From Oscillospiraceae bacterium (GTDB taxonomy: Bacteria; Bacillota; Clostridia; Oscillospirales; Oscillospiraceae), in the NCBI GenBank assembly GCA_020025275.1, contig JAHHSI010000001.1, positions 1 to 64,000 on the forward strand: a stretch of 64,000 bases of DNA, written 5' to 3'. Shown piece by piece: positions 42,099 to 50,660 of the stretch. Numbering within the stretch: position 1 is the stretch's first letter; every line of letters starts with the position of its first letter. Under the pieces are notes generated by a model. It did no database searches, was not told the DNA's origin, and worked only from the letters and a program-made list of their open reading frames with translations. Both the position numbers and the translations under genes were made by a program.

Positions 42099-42183
42099 GG
42101 GGGATTTCCCGAGTGGCCAAAGGGGACAGACTGTAAATCTGCTGGCACCGCCTTCGGTGGTTCGAATCCACCATCCCCCACCA
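42099..42183 (+). tRNA. tRNA-Tyr (anticodon GTA)
   Basis: 85 nt with encoded CCA and a long class II variable arm (GCTGGCACCGCCTTCGGT). Acceptor GGGGGAT/ATCCCCC, anticodon stem CAGA/TCTG around TGTAAA. Nine bases after tRNA-Thr, same transcript. Confidence 0.97.
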
Positions 42184-42184
42184 G

Positions 42185-42217
42185 ACTCCCGGATGCTTTG
42201 CATCCGGGAGTTTTTTT
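42185..42217 (+). terminator. Terminator of the tRNA-Thr/Tyr transcript
   Basis: ACTCCCGGATGC and complement around TTT, then seven T's. Confidence 0.95.
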
Positions 42218-42929
42218 GCTTCGCCTTACCTGTATGATTCCATGCAGGCAGGGCGGAGTTTTTATTTTGCGAACAAAGCCGTGGCTGTCCCCTTTGGGAG
42301 CGGGCCTGCTGCCGGCGGCACCCTGCGTTCGGACTGGGCCAAGAGCACGGAGTGGCAGCGGAAAACCAGAAGAGGTGTCCGTGGGTCCTTTGGTCTCCGG
42401 TATGGCGGAAAAAGCACGAACGAGGAGCACAGAGCACGAAAGCCCTCGCTCGCAGAGGGGAAGCGGAAGAAGGGGCCGCGCATAAGGGGCGGACGTTTCC
42501 TGCTCAGGTGCGGCGGAAGCAGGTCCGTAACCGAGGAGCGCTCCGTGGATGGCGGATGCATCGATCCGGTGGACGCCGGAGACGGCTGACAGGTTCGCCA
42601 TGGCCGCGGAATGGGAACGGTATTTGGGTGTGTTGTTGCCCCGCCGGTACAAAAGGACCGGCGGAGTGCAGTGCGGTGATCTGATTGGTCGTGTACTCCC
42701 CTGTTCTACGGCACAGCGCAGGCAGATCCGACGGCGGACGGCTCCGGATACAGGTGCCGTGTTGGCAGCCGAAACGGCGGGACCGGTGACAGGCGTGGAC
42801 CGGGGGACGGTTCCACAAATCCACAAAGCCGGGAGACGGTTGTCCCTTTTTGAGGGGAAACGGTAGCTTTTGCGATGCCTGTTTTCTGGTGAGGCTGCCA
42901 AGGAACTTGAGAGCAATTTCAGAATATCA
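42218..42929. other. Gene-free spacer
   Basis: About 710 GC-rich bases between the tRNA terminator and the operators of the S24 regulator. Overlapping open frames occur in all directions; none has both a ribosome site and recognisable protein character. It may be decayed coding sequence; I cannot assign it. Confidence 0.5.
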
Positions 42930-43003
42930 CAAGAAAACTGGTAAGTCAAGCATAAAATAACAAGTTTCTTGTTAAAATGAATTGACAAAACCAAGAAACT
43001 AAG
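42930..43003. promoter_or_regulatory. Three operator-like sites before the S24 regulator
   Basis: CAAGAAAACTGGT (42930-42942), the perfect dyad AACAAG-TTT-CTTGTT (42959-42973) and CAAGAAACTAAG (42992-43003) share the core CAAGAAACT. The third lies between the -35 and -10 boxes. Confidence 0.6.
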
Positions 43004-43010
43004 TTACCAT
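42982..43010 (+). promoter_or_regulatory. Promoter of the S24 regulator
   Basis: Consensus TTGACA (42982-42987), 17-bp spacer, TACCAT (43005-43010), overlapped by operator-like sites. Confidence 0.65.
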
Positions 43011-43051
43011 AGAAGCGGAAATGACGAAAAATGTCGAAGGAGGGAGAAACG

Positions 43052-43801
43052 ATGGCCTTTGGAGAACGGCTGCGCCAACGGAGAGAGGAATTGGGGATGA
43101 CCCGCCCGGAGTTGGCGGAGCGGCTGGGGGTGTCCCGCTCGGCGATCGGCAACTATGAGACAGGCGTCAGTGCGCCGCGGGAAGAGGTTTTGCTGCGGCT
43201 GTTCGATGCGCTGAGCGTGGACGCCAACTACCTCTATCGCGACAGTTTTCGCTTTGACGGCAACAGCTGTTCCCGGGAGGAACAGGCCCTGCTGGAGAAA
43301 TACCGGAATCTGGGGATATCGGGACGCCAAACGGTGCAGCAGCTGCTGGACGGATTGAGTGCTTGGCAGGCAGAACTGCAAAGTGAGCGGCAGGCGGAGC
43401 CGGAGCAGCGCATGATCCCCCTCTACCGCTGCCCGGCGGCCGCCGGCTATGCGGCCCCGGCCTTTGGGGACGACTATGAGCTGATCGCCGTGAGCGGCGA
43501 AGTGCCGCCGGGGGCCGAACTGGCAGTGCGGATCCAAGGTGACTCCATGGAGCCGCTGATCGCCGACGGATCGTTTGTTTATGTCAACCACGATCCGCTG
43601 CAAAACGGCGATGTGGGCATTTTCTGCGTCGACGGCGAGATGCTCTGCAAGCAGTATTACCGAGATGCACTGGGGATCGTCTACCTCTTTTCTCTCAACC
43701 GACAGCGGTCAGATGCCGATGTTTTGCTGGCACCGTCCGGCGGCCGGACACTCACCTGTTTTGGACGGGTGATGCTGCGGACCCAGCCGCTGCCCATGTA
43801 A
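43052..43801 (+). CDS. LexA/CI-like self-cleaving repressor (XRE HTH + S24 peptidase)
   Basis: A 249-residue protein. N-terminal XRE domain (ELAERLGVSRSAIGNYETGVSAP, about residues 19-41); C-terminal S24 autoprotease with cleavage-type Ala-Gly (PAAAGYAAP), nucleophile Ser in QGDSMEP and general-base Lys in EMLCKQYY. Such proteins repress until RecA-stimulated or stress-linked self-cleavage. Start ATG at 43052 with AAGGAGGG 8 bases upstream; the upstream in-frame ATG at 43031 precedes that site. No phage structural gene adjoins it, so it is an orphan. Repeated dyads at its promoter imply autoregulation. Confidence 0.9.
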   Translation: MAFGERLRQRREELGMTRPELAERLGVSRSAIGNYETGVSAPREEVLLRLFDALSVDANYLYRDSFRFDGNSCSREEQALLEKYRNLGISGRQTVQQLLDGLSAWQAELQSERQAEPEQRMIPLYRCPAAAGYAAPAFGDDYELIAVSGEVPPGAELAVRIQGDSMEPLIADGSFVYVNHDPLQNGDVGIFCVDGEMLCKQYYRDALGIVYLFSLNRQRSDADVLLAPSGGRTLTCFGRVMLRTQPLPM

Positions 43802-43866
43802 GACGAGGGACAGTTCCCTTCGGAGATGCCGACACGGAGGGTAGATGGCGTGAGTATACACAAACA

Positions 43867-43909
43867 AAAGCCCCTTGGCCTGTGCGGTATGCACAAGCCA
43901 AGGGGCTTT
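43867..43909. terminator. Bidirectional terminator, S24 regulator / SDR gene
   Basis: AAAGCCCCTTGGC and complement (43867-43879 with 43897-43909), between converging genes. Confidence 0.88.
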
Positions 43910-43930
43910 CCATAGGCGGATACGGATCAA

Positions 43931-44665
43931 TCAGAGGATGAAGCCGCCGTCGGCGGTCAGCACCTGTCCGGTCACGAAGGAGGACTTGTCATCGGCGAAG
44001 AAGGCCACCGCGTGGGCGATGTCCTCCGGTGTGCCGAGACGGCCTAAGGGGGTCGCCTCCCGCAGCTGCGGGATCACGTCCTCCCCGACCTCCTGCAGCA
44101 TATCCGTCTGGATGACGCCGGGCGCCACGCAGTTGACACGGATGCCGGACGGGGCCAGCTCCATAGCCAAAGACCGGGTCAGACCGATGACGGCAGCCTT
44201 GGTACAGGCGTAGGGCACCTCACAGCTGGCACCCCGGAGCCCCCAGATGGAGGAGATGTTGATGATACTGCCCTCGTGCCGGTGGAGCATGGCGGGCAGT
44301 ACGGCCTGACAGGCGTGGAACGCCCCATCCACATTGACGGCGAACATCTCGCGCCACGACTCCTCCGATACGTCCTGAAACAGACCTTGCCGAGAGATCC
44401 CGGCGTTGTTGACCAGCAGGGACACGTCGCCAAAGTGATGGCGGATGGCCGCCACCATGGCCTCCACCTGCGCCCGCCGGCGCACGTCTGCCTGCTGCAC
44501 CATGACGCGGCAGCCCTGTGCTGCCAGCTCCGCCGCCAGCGCCTCGGCGCAGTCGTGCTGCTTGTGATAGTTGATGCACACGGCCCAGCCGCTGCGGGCC
44601 AGTTCCCGGGCCACGGCCCGTCCGATGCCTCGGGAAGAGCCGGTGACCAATGCGATTTTTTCCAT
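43931..44665 (-). CDS. FabG-like short-chain dehydrogenase/reductase
   Basis: A 244-residue NAD(P)-dependent SDR. Cofactor motif TGSSRGIG (residues 8-15), structural NNAG, and the catalytic set Ser (ISSIWG), Tyr-x-x-x-Lys (YACTK), then PGVIQTDM and a C-terminal VTGQVLTADGG. Closest in form to 3-oxoacyl-ACP reductase FabG, but no fatty-acid synthesis gene adjoins it, so a stand-alone reductase for a keto or hydroxy compound is equally possible. ATG at 44665 with GAGGGAG; an alternative GTG three codons upstream is less well placed. Single gene. Confidence 0.88.
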   Translation of the reverse strand: MEKIALVTGSSRGIGRAVARELARSGWAVCINYHKQHDCAEALAAELAAQGCRVMVQQADVRRRAQVEAMVAAIRHHFGDVSLLVNNAGISRQGLFQDVSEESWREMFAVNVDGAFHACQAVLPAMLHRHEGSIINISSIWGLRGASCEVPYACTKAAVIGLTRSLAMELAPSGIRVNCVAPGVIQTDMLQEVGEDVIPQLREATPLGRLGTPEDIAHAVAFFADDKSSFVTGQVLTADGGFIL

Positions 44666-44695
44666 GTTCGCCACTCCCTCAGAGATGATACAAAA

Positions 44696-44724
44696 AGTAT
44701 AGCAAAAATTTTTCTTTTTCGCAA
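44696..44724 (-). promoter_or_regulatory. Promoter of the SDR gene
   Basis: Minus strand: TTGCGA (44724-44719), 17-bp spacer, TATACT (44701-44696) with TGC extension. Confidence 0.6.
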
Positions 44725-44732
44725 GAAAAGTA

Positions 44733-44761
44733 TTGACAAACGCCGCCGGATACGATAATAT
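44733..44761 (+). promoter_or_regulatory. tRNA-Val promoter
   Basis: TTGACA (44733-44738), 17-bp spacer, TAATAT (44756-44761); back-to-back with the SDR promoter. Confidence 0.7.
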
Positions 44762-44774
44762 ACTATTGTTGTTT

Positions 44775-44850
44775 GCGCGGTTAGCTCAGCTGGTAGAGCA
44801 CATGCTTGACGTGCATGGGGTCACAGGTTCAAGTCCTGTACCGCGCACCA
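44775..44850 (+). tRNA. tRNA-Val (anticodon GAC)
   Basis: 76 nt with encoded CCA. Acceptor GCGCGGT/ACCGCGC, anticodon stem CATGC/GCATG with loop TTGACGT, T-loop GTTCAAGTC. Confidence 0.96.
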
Positions 44851-44852
44851 TC

Positions 44853-44887
44853 AAAGAGATACGACATCCGTCGTATCTCTTTTTTGT
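44853..44887 (+). terminator. Terminator after tRNA-Val
   Basis: AAAGAGATACGAC and complement around ATCC, then a T-run. Confidence 0.93.
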
Positions 44888-44908
44888 TTTCTGCGGCTGT
44901 CAGAAACT

Positions 44909-44940
44909 ACGCCCCGGCGCCATGGATGGCGCCGGGGCGT
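44909..44940 (-). terminator. Hairpin after rluD-type gene
   Basis: Perfect 14-bp stem (ACGCCCCGGCGCCA and complement). The minus-strand tail has few T's. Confidence 0.6.
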
Positions 44941-44945
44941 TTCGT

Positions 44946-45866
44946 TTATCGCTGATGCTCCAGTTTGCGGAGATAGGCCTGAAATTCCTCCGGCAGCGGA
45001 CAGGAGAGCGTGACGGCGTCCCCGGTACGGGGGTGGATGAACCGCAGAGCCACGGCGTGGAGACACTGGCCGGTCAGACCCGGCACCGGCTTTTTCGCAC
45101 CGTACACCGTGTCCCCTAAAATGGGGTGGCCGATGTGGGCCAGATGCACCCGGATCTGGTGGGTGCGGCCCGTTTCCAGTCGGCAGCGCAGATGGGTAAC
45201 GCCGGCATAGCGGGCGATCACCTCCCAGTGGGTCACGGCGTCACGGCCGTTTTTGGCGGTGACTGCCATGCGCTTGCGGTCGGTGGGATGGCGGCCAATG
45301 GGGGCGTTGATGGTGCCCTCTTCCTGACGGAAATTGCCAATGGCCAGACATTCGTAGGTACGGCCCAGCGTGTGATCGGAGAGCTGCGCCGTCAGCGCCA
45401 GATGAGAAGCGTCATTCTTGGCGGCGATGATGAGACCGCTGGTGTCACGGTCGATCCGGTGGACGATGCCGGGGCGCTTTTCCCCGCCAATACCGCTGAG
45501 AGAGTCGCCGCAGTGATAGAGCAGGGCGTTGACCAGCGTTCCGTCGGGGTGGCCCGGCGCCGGGTGGACCACCATGCCGGTGGGCTTATTGATCACGATT
45601 ACATCCTCATCTTCGTAGACCACGTCCAGAGGGATCTGCTGGGCGGTGAGTTCGGTCTCCTGGGCCTCTGGCAGCGTCACGGCGATGGTTTCCGTGCCGG
45701 CCAGCTTGTATTTTTTCTCCAGTGCTGTCCCGCCGCAGACCACGCAGCCCGAGGCACACAGCCGAGCCGCAGCGCTGCGGCTCACGTTGTCCACATGGGC
45801 GGCCAGAAAGCTGTCCAGACGCTGCCCTGCATCTTCAGTTGTGGCTTGCAGAATCACCGGGTTCAT
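44946..45866 (-). CDS. rluD: RluD-family 23S rRNA pseudouridine synthase
   Basis: A 306-residue pseudouridine synthase. N-terminal S4 RNA-binding domain (residues about 12-70), then the RluA-type catalytic domain with GIVHRIDRDTSGL (catalytic Asp) and GRTHQIRVH. RluD-type enzymes modify helix 69 of 23S rRNA; RluA/RluC-type specificity cannot be excluded. The start chosen is the ATG at 45866 with GGAGA upstream. It overlaps the end of lspA by 32 bases, the usual lspA-rluD coupling in Firmicutes. Confidence 0.92.
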   Translation of the reverse strand: MNPVILQATTEDAGQRLDSFLAAHVDNVSRSAAARLCASGCVVCGGTALEKKYKLAGTETIAVTLPEAQETELTAQQIPLDVVYEDEDVIVINKPTGMVVHPAPGHPDGTLVNALLYHCGDSLSGIGGEKRPGIVHRIDRDTSGLIIAAKNDASHLALTAQLSDHTLGRTYECLAIGNFRQEEGTINAPIGRHPTDRKRMAVTAKNGRDAVTHWEVIARYAGVTHLRCRLETGRTHQIRVHLAHIGHPILGDTVYGAKKPVPGLTGQCLHAVALRFIHPRTGDAVTLSCPLPEEFQAYLRKLEHQR

Positions 45867-46335
45867 GGGGGGTCTCCTTCTTTTTGGCATCATATTTTTC
45901 GTAGAACCACAGGTAGTAGACGGCGCCCAGCAGGGCCCCCACCACCACAAAGCAGTCCGCCAGATTGAAAATGGGGTAGTCAAAGAGCAAAAGATCGAAC
46001 ATATCCACCACGTAGCCGTGGGCGATGCGGTCGATCATGTTGCCGATGCCGCCGCCCAGTACCAAGATGCAGGCCGTGACACCCAGCGGGTGGCGGACGA
46101 TCTTGCGGAACAGCAGCACGGCCACAGCCGCCATGAGCAGGGCGGTGATGACCAGCAAAAGGCCGGTTTTTCCGGAAAAGCTGGACCAGGCCGCCCCGTA
46201 GTTGTGCAGCCGTGTCAGCTGCATCACGTGGGGGAGGAACGGGGCCGATTCCCCCAGTGCCAGATGGGTGACCGTCCAGTATTTCAACAGTTGATCGCCC
46301 AGTACCAGAGCGATGAAGAGCAGAGCATACAGCAT
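45835..46335 (-). CDS. lspA: Lipoprotein signal peptidase (SPase II)
   Basis: A 166-residue four-helix membrane protease that cleaves prolipoprotein signal peptides before the lipid-modified Cys. The catalytic aspartates are in GNMIDRI and NLADCF; the conserved N-x-G-A-A is NYGAAWS. It matures lipoproteins such as those encoded at 24679 and 39194. ATG at 46335 with AAAGGAT. First gene of lspA-rluD. Confidence 0.93.
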   Translation of the reverse strand: MLYALLFIALVLGDQLLKYWTVTHLALGESAPFLPHVMQLTRLHNYGAAWSSFSGKTGLLLVITALLMAAVAVLLFRKIVRHPLGVTACILVLGGGIGNMIDRIAHGYVVDMFDLLLFDYPIFNLADCFVVVGALLGAVYYLWFYEKYDAKKKETPHEPGDSASHN

Positions 46336-46367
46336 GGAGTGAAGATCCTTTCCTGAAAACTGGTTCT

Positions 46368-46396
46368 ATCATATCCCATGGCGTGGATTTTTGCAA
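46368..46396 (-). promoter_or_regulatory. Promoter of lspA-rluD
   Basis: Minus strand: TTGCAA (46396-46391), 17-bp spacer, TATGAT (46373-46368). Confidence 0.6.
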
Positions 46397-46447
46397 CAAC
46401 GGGAAATCTTTTCCGTGGAATATGTGCGGCGCAAAGCGTGCCGAATG

Positions 46448-46476
46448 TTGCCATATTCTATTTTCTATGGTATGAT
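46448..46476 (+). promoter_or_regulatory. Promoter of the miaB-mutS-mutL-miaA-hfq run
   Basis: TTGCCA (46448-46453), 17-bp spacer, TATGAT (46471-46476). The leader is about 110 nt. Confidence 0.65.
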
Positions 46477-46593
46477 ATAGGCTTAAAGTAGGGTCATAGC
46501 GCCTGTTGACAGGCGGCAGGGAGCGGCGGTGCCGCATCGCCCGGCCGCAGGCGGTTTTCCGCAGCAGGTGAGAGCATACATAGGAGGGTTCAC

Positions 46594-48009
46594 TTGGATA
46601 GAAATGTAGTGTTGCTGGACGAGGCGCAGACCGCCCGTCAGCGGGAATTTGAAAAGAAGATCAAGGCCATTCACGACGGCCGGGGCCGGACGCCTCTGGC
46701 GATGGTGGATACCTTTGGCTGCCAGCAGAATGTGGCCGACAGCCAGAACATCATGGGCATGCTGAAGGCCATGGGCTGCCAGCTGACCGACGATCCGGCC
46801 AAGGCCGATATCGTGGTGCTCAACACCTGTGCCATCCGTGACCACGCTGAAAAGCGTGTTTTCGGCACGCTGGGCACCCTGACCCACACCAAAAAGGCCA
46901 ACCCCGATCAGATCATCTGCCTGAGCGGCTGCATGGCGCAGCGGCCGGAGGTGGCGGAAAAGGTACGTACCTCGTACCGCCATGTAGATCTGGTGTTCGG
47001 GCCGCAGGCCATGTGGAAGTTCCCGGAACTTCTCTATGAGGTCTATACCCGTCACGGACGGGTGTTCTCCGTAGAGGACGAGCACGGCCATATTGCCGAG
47101 GGAATGCCGGTGGTGCGCGAGGGGAACATTCGGGCATGGGTGTCCATCATGTACGGCTGCAACAACTTCTGCGCCTACTGCATCGTCCCCTACGTCCGCG
47201 GCCGTGAGCGCAGCCGTGATGCCGACAAGATCCTTGCCGAGGTGCGTGAGCTGGTGGCGGCCGGGTACAAGGAGATCACGCTGCTGGGACAGAACGTGAA
47301 CTCCTACGGCAACGACCTGCACAACGGCTGGAACTTTGCACGGCTCCTGCGGGCCGTCGATGAGATCGAGGGGGATTATCTGATCCGTTTCATGTCGTCC
47401 CAGCCGAAAGACGCCACCCCTGAGCTGTTTGACGCCATGGCGGAGTGCCGCCACGTGGCCAAGCAGCTGCATCTGCCGGTGCAGTCCGGCTGCAACCGGG
47501 TGCTGCGGGCCATGAACCGCCCCTACACGAGAGCGGAATATACCGAGCTCATTACCTACGCCCGGAAGGTCATGCCGGATCTGGTGCTGACCTCCGACGT
47601 GATCATCGGCTTCCCCGGTGAGACGGAGGCGGAGGCCATGGAGACGGTGGATCTGGTGAAGGAGACGGAGTTTGACGCCCTCTTTACCTTTATCTTCTCC
47701 TCACGCCCCGGAACACCGGCGGCCAAGATGGAGGACCCCGTTTCCCGTGAGGAGAAACAGGTCTGGTTTGACCAGCTGTGCAAAACGCAAAACGAGATCT
47801 CTGCCCGCCACCACGCCGCCTATGTGGGGCGTACGCTGCGGGTGCTGGTGGACGGCGAAACCGACGATGTGCGCTGGCCCCTCTCGGCCCGCACCGAGGG
47901 AGGACGACTGGTCCATCTGGTGGGGGACAAGTCCCTGCTGGGGACCTATCAGATGGTCCGGATCACCGACAGCAACACGTGGGCGCTGTTCGGCGAGGCG
48001 GTAGAGTAA
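46594..48009 (+). CDS. miaB: tRNA methylthiotransferase MiaB
   Basis: A 471-residue radical-SAM enzyme that adds the 2-methylthio group to i6A37 of tRNAs reading U-starting codons. Three N-terminal Cys of the MTTase domain (FGCQQN, NTCAIRDHAEKR, SGCMAQR) bind one cluster. CNNFCAYC (about residues 189-196) is the CxxxCxxC radical-SAM site with YVRGRERSR. A C-terminal TRAM domain binds RNA. Start is a TTG at 46594, 6 bases after AGGAGG; no ATG fits. miaA, which makes its substrate, is encoded three genes downstream. Confidence 0.95.
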   Translation: MDRNVVLLDEAQTARQREFEKKIKAIHDGRGRTPLAMVDTFGCQQNVADSQNIMGMLKAMGCQLTDDPAKADIVVLNTCAIRDHAEKRVFGTLGTLTHTKKANPDQIICLSGCMAQRPEVAEKVRTSYRHVDLVFGPQAMWKFPELLYEVYTRHGRVFSVEDEHGHIAEGMPVVREGNIRAWVSIMYGCNNFCAYCIVPYVRGRERSRDADKILAEVRELVAAGYKEITLLGQNVNSYGNDLHNGWNFARLLRAVDEIEGDYLIRFMSSQPKDATPELFDAMAECRHVAKQLHLPVQSGCNRVLRAMNRPYTRAEYTELITYARKVMPDLVLTSDVIIGFPGETEAEAMETVDLVKETEFDALFTFIFSSRPGTPAAKMEDPVSREEKQVWFDQLCKTQNEISARHHAAYVGRTLRVLVDGETDDVRWPLSARTEGGRLVHLVGDKSLLGTYQMVRITDSNTWALFGEAVE

Positions 48010-48036
48010 CGGAAGATTGCGACGGGAGGAGATTTT

Positions 48037-50640
48037 ATGGCAGAGCTGACCCCCATGATGCGCCAGTATCTGGAGATCAAGGAACAAAATCAGGATTCCA
48101 TTCTTTTTTTCCGGCTGGGTGACTTTTACGAAATGTTCGGCGCCGATGCCCGGACCGCGTCCCGGGAGCTGGATCTGACCTTGACCAGCCGCGACAAGGA
48201 TAAAAATAAGAGCGAGGAGGAGAAGATCCCCATGTGCGGGATCCCCTACCACGCCAGTGATTCTTACATCGCCCGTCTGATCGCCAAGGGCTACAAGGTG
48301 GCCATCTGCGAGCAGACGGAGGACCCGGCCGCCGCCAAGGGACTGGTGAAGCGGGACATTATTCGGGTGGTGACCCCCGGCACGGTGATCGACTCGGCCT
48401 GTCTGGAGGAGGGGCGCAGCAATTTCTGCGCCGGGATCTATCTCGATGATGAATTTGCCGCCATCTGTGCCTGCGATATTTCCACCGGTCAGACACTGGC
48501 CACCGCCTTTGCCGGACCGGAGCGGGTGGAGCACCTGCTCAACGAGGTGGGGCGCTTTGCCCCGGCGGAGGCCGTGGTGAACGAGGGGGCATGGAACGAA
48601 ACATCGGTGCGCTTTACGCTGCAGGAGAAGCTGCGCTGCCATGTGGAAAAGCTGCCGGAGAGCCGTTTTCGTCTGGAGACGGCGGAAAAGCTGATCCGGG
48701 AGCAGTTCGGCGAGGCGATCCTCTCCTCCCTGCCCCGCAACAACACGGCTGCGGCGCTGGCACTGGGGGCACTGCTGGGCTATCTCCACGAGACGCAAAA
48801 GACGGATCTGGGCCATATCGATACGCTGGAATACTATGAACAGGGCCAGTTTATGGAATTGGATCTGACGGCCCGGCGCAATCTGGAGCTGACGGAGACC
48901 ATGCGCCATCAGGAGAAGCGTGGCAGCCTGCTGTGGGTGCTGGACAAGACCCGGACGGCTATGGGCGGGCGGATGCTTCGCTCGTGGATCGAACGGCCGC
49001 TCCTGCGCGTGACGGAGATCAACCGACGCAGCAGCTCCGTGGCGGCACTGGTGGAAAACACCGTGGCTCGGGAAGAGCTGATTTTGACACTGGGCGGCAT
49101 CGGAGACATGGAGCGGCTCATGGGCCGCATTGTCTACGGCAGCGCCGGCGGACGGGATCTGGTGTCCCTGCGCCGTGCCATGGAGCAGCTGCCGGCGGTG
49201 AAGGCACAGCTGCAGCCGTTTGCCAAGGGGCGGCTGCTGGCCCTGCGGGAGAGTCTGGATACGCTGGAGGACCTGACCGACCAGATCGCTCGGACCCTTT
49301 GCGACGAGCCCCCCTTCTCCGTGCGGGAAGGGGAGATGATCCGCCAGGGCTTCGACCCCGAGGTGGACCGCCTGCGGGAGATCCTCCACGGCGGCAAAGG
49401 GATCATTGCCTCCATCGAGGCCAGAGAAAAGGAAAAGACCGGGATCCGTACGCTGAAAATCGGCTACAACAAGGTGTTCGGCTACTACATCGAGGTGTCC
49501 AACTCCTTCCGCGATCAGGTGCCGGAGGAGTACATCCGCAAGCAGACACTGGTCAACAGTGAGCGCTACATCACCCAAGAACTGAAGGATCTGGAGCACG
49601 AGGTGCTCACCGCGGCAGACCGGGTGAGCGCACTGGAGTACGATATTTTCCAGGAGCTGCGCCTGCGTCTGGCCCAGGAGGTAGCCCGGGTGCAGCGCAC
49701 CGCGGCGGCGGTGGCGGAGCTGGACTGCCTGTGCTCTCTGGCGGCGGTGGCGGTGAAGAACAACTACTGCTGCCCTGTGGTGGACGAGTCCAATGTCATC
49801 GAGATCCACGCAGGCCGCCATCCGGTGGTGGAGAAGATGCGCACAGACGCACTCTTCGTGCCCAATGATACGTATATGGGCAAGACGGAGGATCGTGCCG
49901 CCATCATCACCGGCCCCAACATGGCGGGTAAATCTACCTATATGCGGCAGGTGGCCCTGATCGTGCTCATGGCGCAGATCGGCTCTTTCGTTCCGGCCGC
50001 CTCCGCCCATCTGGGCGTGGTGGATCGGATCTTTACCCGGATCGGCGCCTCCGATGACCTGTCGGCAGGTCAGTCCACCTTTATGGTGGAGATGACGGAG
50101 GTCAGCGAGATCCTCCATGCCGCTACGGCCAACAGCCTTTTGATCCTGGATGAGATCGGCCGCGGCACATCTACCTTTGACGGGATGTCCATTGCCCGTG
50201 CGGTGCTGGAATACTGCGCCGATCCCAAGAAGCTGGGCGCAAAGACGCTCTTTGCCACCCATTACCATGAGCTGACCGCCATGGAGGATACCCTCCCCGG
50301 CGTGAAGAACTATAATATCGCCGTACGCACCCGGGGCGAGGAGATCATCTTCTTGCGCAAGATCATCCCCGGCGGCGCCGATCGCAGCTACGGCATCGAA
50401 GTGGCCCGTCTGGCGGGATTGCCGGACACGGTGGTGCATCGGGCCAAGAAGATCCTGAAGGAACTGGAGTCCGGCGGCCAGCCGATGCTGCCGCAGCAGG
50501 AAGCACCGGACGAGCAGGTCTCCTTCGCCGCCGTCAGCGAGTCGGAGGTCATCGACGCACTGCGCCGGGCGCAGGTGGACACGCTCAGTCCACTGGAGGC
50601 ACTGAACCTGCTCTATGAACTGAAAGAAAAGCTGAATTGA
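48037..50640 (+). CDS. mutS: DNA mismatch repair protein MutS
   Basis: An 867-residue mismatch sensor. The mismatch-probing Phe-x-Glu is in GDFYEMF (about residues 28-34); the ATPase has GPNMAGKST (Walker A, about 629), DEIGRGTSTFDG (Walker B/signature) and ATHYHEL. Length matches bacterial MutS1. It binds mispairs and recruits MutL, encoded 20 bases downstream. ATG at 48037 with GGGAGGAG. Confidence 0.97.
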   Translation: MAELTPMMRQYLEIKEQNQDSILFFRLGDFYEMFGADARTASRELDLTLTSRDKDKNKSEEEKIPMCGIPYHASDSYIARLIAKGYKVAICEQTEDPAAAKGLVKRDIIRVVTPGTVIDSACLEEGRSNFCAGIYLDDEFAAICACDISTGQTLATAFAGPERVEHLLNEVGRFAPAEAVVNEGAWNETSVRFTLQEKLRCHVEKLPESRFRLETAEKLIREQFGEAILSSLPRNNTAAALALGALLGYLHETQKTDLGHIDTLEYYEQGQFMELDLTARRNLELTETMRHQEKRGSLLWVLDKTRTAMGGRMLRSWIERPLLRVTEINRRSSSVAALVENTVAREELILTLGGIGDMERLMGRIVYGSAGGRDLVSLRRAMEQLPAVKAQLQPFAKGRLLALRESLDTLEDLTDQIARTLCDEPPFSVREGEMIRQGFDPEVDRLREILHGGKGIIASIEAREKEKTGIRTLKIGYNKVFGYYIEVSNSFRDQVPEEYIRKQTLVNSERYITQELKDLEHEVLTAADRVSALEYDIFQELRLRLAQEVARVQRTAAAVAELDCLCSLAAVAVKNNYCCPVVDESNVIEIHAGRHPVVEKMRTDALFVPNDTYMGKTEDRAAIITGPNMAGKSTYMRQVALIVLMAQIGSFVPAASAHLGVVDRIFTRIGASDDLSAGQSTFMVEMTEVSEILHAATANSLLILDEIGRGTSTFDGMSIARAVLEYCADPKKLGAKTLFATHYHELTAMEDTLPGVKNYNIAVRTRGEEIIFLRKIIPGGADRSYGIEVARLAGLPDTVVHRAKKILKELESGGQPMLPQQEAPDEQVSFAAVSESEVIDALRRAQVDTLSPLEALNLLYELKEKLN

Positions 50641-50660
50641 TCCGTCGAAAGGAGATGCCT

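Noticed and set aside
41930..42994. A 354-codon minus-strand open frame across tRNA-Thr and tRNA-Tyr
   Set aside because: It is antisense to two tRNAs and reads the stock peptide (GGRTRTPDLLITNQLLYQLSYTS) that such tRNA shadows give in many genomes.
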